Shown here piece after piece: positions 16,046 to 21,816 of a stretch of DNA of 21,816 bases (position 1 is the first letter of the stretch; each line of letters starts with the position of its first letter). A program made the translations under genes and the position numbers. Source of the stretch: a virus. The DNA is taken from positions 1 through 21,816 of the IMG/VR virus record IMGVR_UViG_3300031600_000039. One strand, written 5' to 3'. The notes under the pieces are model-generated. The model worked only from the letters and a program-made list of their open reading frames with translations. It made no database searches and was not told the origin of the DNA.

Positions 16046-16270
16046 ATGAACGCATTATTTAGTTTTTTCAAAGACAGATTAAAAGAACGCAGCACATGGA
16101 CGGGTCTTGCCTTACTTGGCGGGGCTCTAGGTGTACACTTCGATCCTGAGCATATCCCTCAAATCATTGAGACTAGTGCGGAGATCTTAGGAGCTGCCTA
16201 TATAATTAGTCCTGATAAAAAGAAGCCACAAGGTCGTAGACCAAAAGCCGAACAAAAAAGAAAAAAATAA
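16046..16270 (+). CDS. Holin-like small membrane protein
   Basis: The 74-residue protein has a charged N-terminus (FKDRLKERSTW), a hydrophobic segment (TGLALLGGALGV), a short polar loop with FDPEHIPQ, a second apolar segment (IIETSAEILGAAYIISP) and a very basic C-terminal tail (PDKKKPQGRRPKAEQKRKK). The R-S-T-W-x-G-L start, the P-E loop and the P-D/E at the end of the second segment are familiar from small phage holins that follow the tail fibre genes. A holin would permeabilise the inner membrane to release the lysozyme encoded at 18446. AGGGG lies about 8 bases before the ATG. The second membrane segment is only moderately hydrophobic, so another membrane or virion role is possible. Confidence 0.5.
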   Translation: MNALFSFFKDRLKERSTWTGLALLGGALGVHFDPEHIPQIIETSAEILGAAYIISPDKKKPQGRRPKAEQKRKK

Positions 16271-16271
16271 T

Positions 16272-16709
16272 ATGTCTTCACTTCGGTTCAAGCTATTAAA
16301 TCTTTTAAAGCCCGCAAGCTTTAGGGGACGGCTTGGACCTGAGGCCCGCATTCAAAAAGCTTTTGTTGATGAGCTTAAATACCTTACCCTAGATAATAAG
16401 CTCGACTGTGTTTGGGCTGCGATTCCTAATGAGAATGGATCCAATGATAAGCCGATCTACGGAGCGATGCTTAGATCACTTGGTAAGATAGCCGGTGCTC
16501 CTGATATGATCTTCATGTGGGGCAACGGATCTGGATGTTTAGAGTTTAAGGCTGGTTCAAATAAGCAAAACGAAAAGCAAAAGATATTTGATGAGTGGTG
16601 TCAGGCTTGCAATGTTAAATATAAAGTTGTAAAAAGTAAGGAAGATGCGCTTAACACTTTACACGAATGGGGTTTAATTAATGAGCAAGCTAACATGGTC
16701 GGAGCATAA
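16272..16709 (+). CDS. VRR-NUC domain nuclease
   Basis: The 145-residue protein has the ordered motifs of the VRR-NUC family (PD-(D/E)xK fold): E24 in PEARIQKAFVDEL, the WAAIPNENG strand-turn, GAPD (D78), LEFK (E91 and K93) and Q103 in KQNEKQKIF. These residues form the metal-dependent active site, so the enzyme is probably active. VRR-NUC proteins in phages act on branched or flapped DNA, and some resolve Holliday junctions. Here the gene is in the late (+) strand series between a holin-like gene and a ParB-like gene, which would suit clearing branched DNA before packaging; that role is inferred. The start follows the previous stop by 1 base and no clear SD is seen. It overlaps the next gene by 29 bases. 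Confidence 0.82.
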   Translation: MSSLRFKLLNLLKPASFRGRLGPEARIQKAFVDELKYLTLDNKLDCVWAAIPNENGSNDKPIYGAMLRSLGKIAGAPDMIFMWGNGSGCLEFKAGSNKQNEKQKIFDEWCQACNVKYKVVKSKEDALNTLHEWGLINEQANMVGA

Positions 16710-17163
16710 GGTACGGCTAAAAGACCTAAAAGAATACCAGCATAATCCAAGACAGATATCTAAATCAGATTATAATAAATTAGTTAAATCAATAAAAGAG
16801 AATGGTTATAATTCACGTATCCTATGTGATACAGATGATACTATAATATCTGGGCATATGCGCACAATGGCCTTGCGTGATTCTGGCTTTCGTGATAATG
16901 ATATCCTGCACGTTTTAAAACCCAGTCGCAAGTTAACAGACAAAGAGTTCCAGAGAATAAACATCCAAGATAATGTTAGCTTCGGCGACTGGGACCTTGA
17001 TTCAATCACCAGCAGCTTTGAACTTGATGACCTTATGGATTGGGGTATTGATCATGATTTGTTTAAGGATCTAATGCATGACGATAAGGAGCAAGTGGTT
17101 AAGTCCAAGGATCCTATCGTACCTGAATCTAAGACATGCCCTAACTGCGGATTTGATCTTTAG
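16681..17163 (+). CDS. ParB-like domain protein with C-terminal CPxCG knuckle
   Basis: Residues 10-65 or so have the ParB/sulfiredoxin-like core: VRLKDLKEYQHNPRQISKSD, then LVKSIKENGYNSRILCD and the ISGHMR box (56-61) that corresponds to the nucleotide-binding GxxR motif of ParB proteins. The middle part (RINIQDNVSFGDWDLDSI, LMDWGIDHDLFKDL) is acidic and matches stand-alone phage ParB-like proteins and the N-terminal part of ParB-methyltransferase fusions, but no methyltransferase motifs follow. The protein ends with CPNCG (153-157), only one half of a zinc ribbon, so metal binding would need a dimer or it is a remnant. It is read from inside the VRR-NUC gene, with GGGG 8 bases before the ATG. 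Function is unknown; DNA binding, nuclease or CTPase activity are all possible. Confidence 0.7.
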   Translation: MSKLTWSEHKVRLKDLKEYQHNPRQISKSDYNKLVKSIKENGYNSRILCDTDDTIISGHMRTMALRDSGFRDNDILHVLKPSRKLTDKEFQRINIQDNVSFGDWDLDSITSSFELDDLMDWGIDHDLFKDLMHDDKEQVVKSKDPIVPESKTCPNCGFDL

Positions 17164-17375
17164 TCATTAAAGTATAAATCAATAGCAGCCAGACCGATCA
17201 TATTGATTTCTTCTGTAGGATTATCTAATTTCGTTATATAATCTTCGATAGCTTGCCAGCGTGGGCTTTCAACCGTTTTAGAAAATTCGTTATCTGACAA
17301 ACTCTTGAATTGTTTAATAATCTTATGAGCCTCACGGTAAAACTCGGGCGTGACAACATAGTATTCTTTTGACAT
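17160..17375 (-). CDS. Hypothetical small protein (71 residues)
   Basis: This is the last gene of the leftward series. It encodes a soluble, charged protein (SKEYYVVTPEFYREAHKIIK at the start, ending in IGLAAIDLYFND) with two likely helices and no recognisable family. AGGGA lies about 5 bases before ATG. Its stop overlaps the stop of the ParB-like gene on the other strand by 3 bases (17160-17162), so the two transcription units run into each other without space for a terminator. Regular codon use and a ribosome site support it being real. Confidence 0.6.
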   Translation of the reverse strand: MSKEYYVVTPEFYREAHKIIKQFKSLSDNEFSKTVESPRWQAIEDYITKLDNPTEEINMIGLAAIDLYFND

Positions 17376-17399
17376 TTATTTCCCTGCGGTTAATTTTTG

Positions 17400-17636
17400 C
17401 TAACTATAGTAAATTTCTAAGCATTTGTCACCAACTAATTCAAGATACCACTCGCTACCTTCAAGCTCGGCAACCGATTGTTTAATTATATCCAAATGAA
17501 TTATCTCAATCATCTCCATTGGCAGCTGCGGGGTGTTATCGGTATAGGTAATGTTGGTCCAAGAAGTGCAGGTGAACTTGAGCGGCCTTACTATTCGGCC
17601 TGCCTCAAATATCACTAGTACATCCAGCCAAGTCAT
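17400..17636 (-). CDS. Hypothetical small protein (78 residues)
   Basis: I do not recognise a family. The protein has a beta-rich N-terminal half (LDVLVIFEAGRIVRPLKF) and a helical, acidic second half (IIKQSVAELEGSEWYLELV). Its ATG overlaps the stop of the membrane-protein gene upstream (TAATG at 17638-17634), so it is probably translated by coupling; no clear SD is seen. It could be a partner of the kinase and membrane protein before it, but nothing in the sequence shows this. Confidence 0.55.
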   Translation of the reverse strand: MTWLDVLVIFEAGRIVRPLKFTCTSWTNITYTDNTPQLPMEMIEIIHLDIIKQSVAELEGSEWYLELVGDKCLEIYYS

Positions 17637-17872
17637 TATCTTTTACCATACCTCTTGCGGGTATTAACAACCCCATTTAATGTGATGAAGAAGTAAATAA
17701 AAAAAAGCAGAGCACCTGCAAAGTTTTCGATATAAAGATTATATAAAGTAAAGAAGCTATTTGAAAATAGCCATATATAAAATCCCTTGCCGTTGCCATT
17801 TGACACCATAAAGGCTCCGCATATTGCAGCAAGAGTTGCTACCCAATTAAAGGTTTCAAAAAATCCATCCAT
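17636..17872 (-). CDS. Three-helix membrane protein, PnuC/SemiSWEET-like half transporter
   Basis: The 78-residue protein has three hydrophobic segments: about residues 7-24 (NWVATLAAICGAFMVS), 31-48 (GFYIWLFSNSFFTLYNLYI) and 51-69 (FAGALLFFIYFFITLNGVV), then a basic tail (NTRKRYGKR). The G-F-x-x-W-x-x-S-N pattern in segment two is typical of PnuC and SemiSWEET-type half transporters, which have three helices and work as dimers. The ATG at 17872 has an AAGGAG site 7 bases upstream; an earlier TTG at 17878 is poorly spaced. It overlaps the NadR-like kinase gene by 17 bases, which supports a role in nicotinamide riboside uptake. The same three-helix, basic-tail layout is also that of class I holins, so a lysis role is the main alternative. 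Confidence 0.5.
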   Translation of the reverse strand: MDGFFETFNWVATLAAICGAFMVSNGNGKGFYIWLFSNSFFTLYNLYIENFAGALLFFIYFFITLNGVVNTRKRYGKR

Positions 17873-18428
17873 AGTCAAACTCCTTGTTGATGATTTCGCT
17901 TGTTGTTACTTCCACTACCTTGGGGGTAGAGAACTGGTTATTTAATTTATTAGTTAGTTTAAATTTATCAAAGTATTCTTTAAACATTTCATCGATCTTA
18001 TTTCTAAACTCAGCAACTGGTGAGCGCACGCCATCTAAAGCAATTGGAGTATCGGGTCTGATTAAGAAGATCTTATCATAGGTCAGCATCCATTCGTCGG
18101 CTGCGGCCTCTAACTTATATAGCATATTACTTTCGAACTCATGATACCTTGCATAGATGATACAATCAATTGATGCCCGGTCGCATATAACAAAGTTAAA
18201 GCCTCGAGCTATTGCTTCCAGCTCACGACATATTTGCTGGTGGTATAACCAGTATGCGGTTTCGACAGTTGATTCATCGTTAAATTTAAATGGTGAGTAG
18301 CGTACTCGTTCCTGAACTACATCTACATTCTCACCTGCTGCCTTAAGGTGGTAGGCTAATCTTAAAGCGAAGGTTGACTTACCAGCCGAGTGGCTGCCTA
18401 TTATGGCTATCTTCTTATAGTTTTTCAT
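17856..18428 (-). CDS. NadR-like P-loop kinase (AAA_28 type)
   Basis: The 190-residue protein has a Walker A loop GSHSAGKST (residues 11-19), an ICDR strand end (81-84) as in NadR and thymidylate-type kinases, and YDKIFLIRPDTPIALDGVRS (117-136). In that last segment the D-G-x-R motif (132-135) matches the lid region of the ribosylnicotinamide kinase domain of NadR. NadR kinase domains phosphorylate nicotinamide riboside to NMN. The N-terminal HTH and adenylyltransferase domains of full NadR are absent. AAGGGA sits 9 bases before the ATG. Overlap with the PnuC-like gene suggests a transport-and-phosphorylation pair. A different small-molecule or nucleic-acid kinase role is possible, since the AAA_28 family is diverse. 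Confidence 0.65.
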   Translation of the reverse strand: MKNYKKIAIIGSHSAGKSTFALRLAYHLKAAGENVDVVQERVRYSPFKFNDESTVETAYWLYHQQICRELEAIARGFNFVICDRASIDCIIYARYHEFESNMLYKLEAAADEWMLTYDKIFLIRPDTPIALDGVRSPVAEFRNKIDEMFKEYFDKFKLTNKLNNQFSTPKVVEVTTSEIINKEFDYGWIF

Positions 18429-18445
18429 GTTAGTATTTCCCTTAG

Positions 18446-18874
18446 TTACTTCATAAATAATCGAGCCTCATCAAGGCGTCGCCTGATTAAACCTCGAAGC
18501 ATTTTCTTGCCAGCATACACCCACCTGACAAATTCGGCAGGGCATTCTAATCTTTTATTGTCATTGAGTTTTTTAAGTAGGGTGGATGATTTAAGGCTAT
18601 ACTTACCTAGGTTAAAGGTAAAGGATACAAGGGCACTAAATTCATTTTCATTTAGCTCGACGTTTACCAAGGACGTTACGGCACGCTCTGCAAAGTGAAC
18701 ATCTTCTTTTAATATTTGAAGAGCAGCTTCACGAGTCAGGTGCTGTAATTGTTCCTCTGGTTTTATGACATGACCATAGCCGATGGTTAACTTACCACCT
18801 GAGCATGTATATGGATATTCTCTATAGCCTTCATAGAACTTAATTAGATCAAGCCCTTGTTTATTAATTAGCAT
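18446..18874 (-). CDS. T4-type lysozyme (GH24 endolysin)
   Basis: The 142-residue enzyme cuts the glycan strands of peptidoglycan. The catalytic set is visible as E15-x8-C24-x5-T30 (FYEGYREYPYTCSGGKLTIGYGH), the known E-D/C-T spacing of the family with Cys in the Asp position. ALVSFTFNLGKYSLKSSTLLKKLN and the final RGLIRRRLDEARLFM are also family hallmarks. No signal or SAR segment is present, so a holin is needed for release. A GTG at 18886 could add four codons, but GGGA is spaced correctly (6 bases) for ATG 18874. It is unusual in lying in the recombination-gene series and not with the late genes. A palindrome and possible promoter precede it. Confidence 0.9.
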   Translation of the reverse strand: MLINKQGLDLIKFYEGYREYPYTCSGGKLTIGYGHVIKPEEQLQHLTREAALQILKEDVHFAERAVTSLVNVELNENEFSALVSFTFNLGKYSLKSSTLLKKLNDNKRLECPAEFVRWVYAGKKMLRGLIRRRLDEARLFMK

Positions 18875-18897
18875 TTTCATTCCCACTAGTTACAACA

Positions 18898-18924
18898 ATG
18901 TTATGCTAGCATATTAGATTTCAA
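18898..18924 (-). promoter_or_regulatory. Possible lysozyme promoter with 12-bp perfect palindrome
   Basis: Read on the - strand, TTGAAA (18924-18919) is followed after 15 bases by TAACAT (18903-18898). A perfect palindrome TATGCTAGCATA (18902-18913) lies in the spacer and just overlaps the -10 element, as an operator would. This 50-base gap is the largest within the leftward gene series. The 15-base spacing is short for a sigma-70 promoter. Confidence 0.3.
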
Positions 18925-19314
18925 TTAAAACGGTATATCGTTATAATCATCTTCAATTATTTTGACCTCGTTACCTTGATGCCCCACACCTTCACCAGAA
19001 CTTGATTTAAGTTTAGTAACTTCACGACCAATTATTGAAAGGCTGTTAAACTCTTCACCTGATTTGGTCTTGCGTTTACTTTGATTTATTGTTCCGCTAA
19101 CAAAAATCATATCACCTTTCTTAAGATATTGTTTAGCAAACTTGGCGGTATGTTCAAAGACAACAACTGGAACCCAGTGAGTTTGTTTATTATCTTTATA
19201 GCCAGTGGTTACTGCTAAGTTTAGCTTGGTCATATCCTTGCCGGTTTTAGTAGTGATGGATTCAGGATCCATACCAAGGTTACCGCTTAGGTTAATTTGA
19301 TTTACTGATGTCAT
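18925..19314 (-). CDS. ssb: Single-stranded DNA-binding protein
   Basis: The 129-residue protein has the OB-fold pattern of bacterial-type SSB: NQINLSGNLGMDPESITTKTG, LAVTTGYKDNKQTHWVPVVVFEHTAKFAKQYLKKGD and IFVSGTINQSKRKTKSG, then ISIIGREV-type strand residues. A short linker leads to the acidic tip EDDYNDIPF, the conserved docking peptide for DNA repair and replication enzymes. It protects ssDNA during phage replication and recombination, and fits the exonuclease and RecT genes upstream. Two ATGs are close together; GAGG lies 6 bases before the second (19314) but abuts the first (19320), so I chose 19314. The gene overlaps the preceding small gene by 23 bases. Confidence 0.92.
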   Translation of the reverse strand: MTSVNQINLSGNLGMDPESITTKTGKDMTKLNLAVTTGYKDNKQTHWVPVVVFEHTAKFAKQYLKKGDMIFVSGTINQSKRKTKSGEEFNSLSIIGREVTKLKSSSGEGVGHQGNEVKIIEDDYNDIPF

Positions 19315-19591
19315 CCTCATCCTCTTCTTTTAATTTCTTCAGCTCGATAAACTTTTCTAAGAACTTACCAAACATCATGGTTTCTTTAACTGAGCTTTCT
19401 GACATTTTAAAGTCGTGCTTTAGTTTTTCAATAATGTCTTTATATTCTTTATCTTTAAGACACTCTATTACATGGTTATGCCCAGCCATCATTAACTTAG
19501 TATGGTCTTGAGTCATTAAATCTTGTACTTGTAATTTATACTTACGACATAGATTATAGTGGTTTAAAAATTCAGCTATTTTCCCTTCCAT
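19292..19591 (-). CDS. Hypothetical helical protein (99 residues)
   Basis: No family is recognised. The protein is highly charged and predicted almost wholly helical, with a Lys/Glu-rich C-terminal half (KFLEKFIELKKLKEEDEDD). GAGGAA precedes the ATG. It overlaps RecT by 20 bases and SSB by 23 bases, so it is embedded between two ssDNA-handling genes and is probably co-translated with them. A role as an accessory recombination or replication factor is a guess from position only. Confidence 0.6.
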   Translation of the reverse strand: MEGKIAEFLNHYNLCRKYKLQVQDLMTQDHTKLMMAGHNHVIECLKDKEYKDIIEKLKHDFKMSESSVKETMMFGKFLEKFIELKKLKEEDEDDISKSN

Positions 19592-20462
19592 ATTTTTCCT
19601 CTATAAAGTTGATACATTTTTCAATATGCTCTATATTGAGCTCATCGATGCTATTTACACTAGCACGTTCACACCATTTATCAACTGTTTCTTGAGGAAT
19701 ATTATGGGCTGGAATAAGCCTGAAAAGGATTTCAAGTTGTGCGAGACGATAGGAGACCGGGTCTTCTGGTTTGTCATCTGCATTACTGTCGCTCCCATTT
19801 GTTTTGTCGGAACCCTCTGGGGTTTTGTCGAGTGCTTTGGGCCTATCATTAGCTGGGGTTTTATATTTGTTAAGAGCGCTGCTGAGCTTCTCTGTGAGGC
19901 TATTACCGTTTGGATTAACTTCCTTAAGACCGCCTTGCACATCCTCTAGCTCTTCTACCATATGCATACCGTTCATAACTTCAGGAGCATGGGTACGTAT
20001 TAATAACGTAGCTGCCCTATAGCGAAGCATTAGTTCTGGCATGGTTCTGTATTTACTGTTTCTAGTATAGCCTTCTGCTTGGGCTTGTTTCAAGGTAAAG
20101 GTATAGGATATTTCCTCACCTGTTTTTTTAAGGTTAGTAAAGGCGGTAACTTTCATATCAGCACCTGCACCTTCTTCACGATATCTGATTCCGCTTTCGA
20201 ACAAGCCGCTGTTATTAGCTAAGCTTAATGCAAAGGATGTGTTCATGCCAAGCTTGCCACTAACTACGAAAGTGTTTTGCATAACGAGCATTGGATCTAG
20301 CTTCATCCGGTATGCAGTTTGCACGGCGATAAATACGTTGGCTGGTTTGCTGCGATAATGTTCTGGAATGATGTCGGACTTAGCCATGATCTCTGCGAAC
20401 TTATAGGCTTTCTCCATTACCTCGAACATATCTGAGGAACTGTTATTAGTTATATTGGACAT
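19572..20462 (-). CDS. RecT-family single-strand annealing protein
   Basis: The 296-residue protein matches the RecT superfamily. The region KPANVFIAVQTAYRMKLDPM, LVMQNTFVVSGKLGMNTSFALSLAN (residues about 39-83) and GYTRNSKYRTMPELMLRYRAATLLIRTHAPEV (residues 130-162) are its core motifs. The N-terminal 185 residues form the annealing domain. A low-complexity linker rich in Asn, Asp, Lys and Pro (about 190-235) follows, and then a helical C-terminal domain (ALEILFRL-like, VDKWCERASVNSIDEL). RecT loads on ssDNA made by the partner exonuclease at 20637 and anneals it to complementary strands. AAGGAG precedes the ATG with 8-base spacing. It overlaps both neighbouring genes, so the set is a tight operon. 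Confidence 0.9.
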   Translation of the reverse strand: MSNITNNSSSDMFEVMEKAYKFAEIMAKSDIIPEHYRSKPANVFIAVQTAYRMKLDPMLVMQNTFVVSGKLGMNTSFALSLANNSGLFESGIRYREEGAGADMKVTAFTNLKKTGEEISYTFTLKQAQAEGYTRNSKYRTMPELMLRYRAATLLIRTHAPEVMNGMHMVEELEDVQGGLKEVNPNGNSLTEKLSSALNKYKTPANDRPKALDKTPEGSDKTNGSDSNADDKPEDPVSYRLAQLEILFRLIPAHNIPQETVDKWCERASVNSIDELNIEHIEKCINFIEEKYGRENS

Positions 20463-20628
20463 TGTTTTTCTCCTTATTGTTTTTCATGGTCTCTAGTATA
20501 GCTGGAATATCGGCAATAGCAATTAGCCCTTGGCGATGTAAATTGTACAGATGTTTTATCTGATCCTTCTCGGATAGCTTGTTTGGCTCACTTAATGCCC
20601 TCAGGCTATCTGCTTTTGAAATTGTCAT
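20446..20628 (-). CDS. Hypothetical small protein between exonuclease and RecT
   Basis: This 60-residue protein (ISKADSLRALSEPNKLSEKD start, IAIADIPAILETMKNNKEK end) looks helical and has no known family. ATG 20628 has GAGG 7 bases upstream. A GTG at 20640 overlaps the exonuclease stop (GTGA) and would add four codons, so it is an alternative start. It overlaps RecT by 17 bases. Because it sits inside the exonuclease-RecT pair, a regulator or bridging factor is possible but not shown. Confidence 0.6.
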   Translation of the reverse strand: MTISKADSLRALSEPNKLSEKDQIKHLYNLHRQGLIAIADIPAILETMKNNKEKNNVQYN

Positions 20629-20636
20629 GGTTATCC

Positions 20637-21548
20637 TCACTTAATTAAAAAGGTTCGAGTGGCTCGACTATCTTGTAAATACTTTTCATATAGGTCGGGG
20701 TGGTCTTCTTTAAGAGCATTGCTATCAAAGCGTGATCTTGGATTAGACAAACGCCAGCTAGCAAGTACGTTATCATGCTGGTCAACTATATATGAGAAGT
20801 CTTTCATCTGCGCTTGGATATCGGTTTGCAAATCTTTAATGCGCTGGTCGAGTTCTTTTTTATATCCTTTAAGCTCACGAAGTTCGATAAGCTTATCAAG
20901 GTCAGCACCATCTGCTACCATCTTCTTACCGTTATCACGAGGGTATAGTTTGGCGATATCGTATATCGTACCGTCATCTGGTGGTACTTGCGCAAGGATA
21001 TGGTTCTCCCAAAACTGATGAGCTATCTCGATTAGCTTTTCTTCGAACTCTTTATTACGTTCATAGCGATATATTCTAAACTGGTTACCACCGGCAAGAG
21101 CTGCGAGCTCAGCATAGGGTACATCGCATATGGCAACATACCATGCCACTTGCGTAAGATAAGTAGCTGGCACGATATCGGTTCCTTCAGGACCCCAATC
21201 ATCTTTATTAAAGAAGCCGGTTGTTTTACATTCAAGTACTGCATCCTTGTTGCCGATCCATCTATCGATGTTGCCTAGCATAAGTGGGTAGTCAGGATGT
21301 CTTAAGGTTTCAGGTTCGATCATTACCTTGTTGCCAGATCGTCTTGAGTATTCCTCTGCTACGATATCCTCAAGTAGGTTACCGAAATGCATGGCATCGT
21401 TCATAGGCTCTTCTATATCGGTTAGCTGTAGCTTATCAATATAAACAGACATCGGTGATTTAAACTTTGAGACGTTGATGATAGCACCTATATCGGATCC
21501 AGTGATGCCGCTGCGCCTTAGGTCATACCATTCTTGTGGGTGATTCAT
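20637..21548 (-). CDS. YqaJ-type viral exonuclease
   Basis: The 303-residue protein has the YqaJ family motifs: WYDLRRSGITGSDIGAIINVS (residues 7-27), HFGNLLEDIVAEEY (54-67), NIDRW (D95), LECKTTG (E106 and K108) and TYLTQVAWY (Q133). These give the PD-(D/E)xK active site of lambda-type 5'-3' exonucleases. It would chew dsDNA ends and make 3' ssDNA for RecT. A helical extension of about 100 residues (LRELKGYKKELDQRIKDLQTD) follows the core and may mediate oligomerisation. It is the first gene of the leftward series, behind an extended -10 promoter. No SD is visible before the ATG. Confidence 0.92.
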   Translation of the reverse strand: MNHPQEWYDLRRSGITGSDIGAIINVSKFKSPMSVYIDKLQLTDIEEPMNDAMHFGNLLEDIVAEEYSRRSGNKVMIEPETLRHPDYPLMLGNIDRWIGNKDAVLECKTTGFFNKDDWGPEGTDIVPATYLTQVAWYVAICDVPYAELAALAGGNQFRIYRYERNKEFEEKLIEIAHQFWENHILAQVPPDDGTIYDIAKLYPRDNGKKMVADGADLDKLIELRELKGYKKELDQRIKDLQTDIQAQMKDFSYIVDQHDNVLASWRLSNPRSRFDSNALKEDHPDLYEKYLQDSRATRTFLIK

Positions 21549-21583
21549 AATGCGTTTTATTAAATTGTATTAAGTTGTAATAT

Positions 21584-21592
21584 ATTATAACA
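21584..21592 (-). promoter_or_regulatory. Extended -10 promoter of the leftward operon
   Basis: On the - strand, TGTTATAAT (21592-21584) is a perfect extended -10 element (TG-N-TATAAT). A poor -35 (TTTATT at 21612-21607) is 17 bases upstream, which is acceptable for the extended type. The transcript would begin near 21577, about 29 bases before the exonuclease ATG. Confidence 0.55.
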
Positions 21593-21687
21593 TAATAAAA
21601 CTTAATAATAAAGAATAAAGTTTAATGAATCAACTAGGCCTTAACTTTTTTAAAGTTTTTATTTGATTCTTAAGAAAAGATCTTATA

Positions 21688-21788
21688 GGTTGAAGAGGGC
21701 CTCTGGGAAAAGATAGATGCCCTCAACCAATAGTAACTTAAAAACGATTAGTAACTTATGTCGGAGCCACCTCTCGTTACAGGTTACT
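21688..21788. repeat. Bulged inverted repeat and GTTAC/GTAAC cluster in the non-coding end
   Basis: The last 268 bases (21549-21816) have no credible gene. GGTTGAAGAGGGC (21688-21700) pairs with GCCCTCAACC (21719-21728) through ten base pairs with a three-base bulge and an 18-base loop. TAGTAACTTA occurs twice (21731-21740 and 21749-21758), and GTTAC occurs inverted at 21776-21780 and 21783-21787. The set could be operator sites, iterons or an RNA structure. An AACTTT-TTT-AAAGTT hairpin (21643-21657) lies nearby. Confidence 0.5.
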
Positions 21789-21816
21789 GTATAAAATGAT
21801 AATTCAAGTTGCAAGC

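Noticed and set aside
17150-17185. Bidirectional terminator at the convergent stops
   Set aside because: Only a five-pair CTTTA/TAAAG stem with no adequate T-run is visible.
19626-19949. + strand frame of 107 residues opposite RecT
   Set aside because: It is antisense to the low-complexity linker and C-terminal domain of RecT, lacks a ribosome site, and shows no family pattern.
20659-21018. + strand frame of 119 residues opposite the exonuclease
   Set aside because: It is a shadow of a strong YqaJ-type gene with Ser/Leu-rich, non-natural composition.
21688-21816. tRNA gene in the non-coding end
   Set aside because: The inverted repeat does not fold as a cloverleaf and no proper T-loop motif or acceptor stem was found.

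Overview
This window is part of the genome of a tailed phage, or a prophage, with a contractile tail (myovirus type). The DNA is AT-rich, the standard bacterial code works throughout, Shine-Dalgarno (SD) sites of the AAGGAGG type are common, and genes are tightly packed with many TAATG or ATGA overlaps. I see no host genes, integrase, terminase, capsid or portal gene, so neither lifestyle nor host can be fixed. The compact set of sheath, tube, plug, hub, spike, gp25-like initiator and J-like wedge resembles small contractile phages such as Bcep781-like phages or cyanophage Pam3.

Positions 1-10174 (+ strand) hold the tail and baseplate genes: the end of the sheath gene, tail tube, tail assembly chaperones made by a programmed -1 frameshift, tape measure, Dit-like distal protein, baseplate plug, hub, spike, gp25-like sheath initiator, baseplate J wedge, a DUF2612-like wedge protein with an unusual acidic repeat tail, and a small fibre-linked protein.

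Positions 10187-16043 (+) form an adhesin region. It has two related fibre genes, one with 16 copies of a 27-28-residue repeat and one with 3. Each is followed, directly or after a chaperone-like gene, by a glycine-linker/beta-propeller protein. A free-standing GIY-YIG homing endonuclease gene lies between the two cassettes.

Positions 16046-17163 (+) carry a holin-like protein, a VRR-NUC nuclease and a ParB-like domain protein. This block meets the opposite-strand block tail to tail at 17160-17163.

Positions 17160-21548 (- strand) run leftward from an extended -10 promoter near 21590. In order of transcription they encode a YqaJ-type exonuclease, a small protein, a RecT annealing protein, a small protein, SSB, a T4-type lysozyme, a NadR-like kinase, a three-helix PnuC/SemiSWEET-like membrane protein and two unknown small proteins. 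The exonuclease, RecT and SSB form a complete recombination set. The kinase and membrane protein suggest an NAD-precursor salvage pair. The last 268 bases are non-coding and hold a bulged inverted repeat and a cluster of GTTAC/GTAAC motifs, probably a control or origin region.
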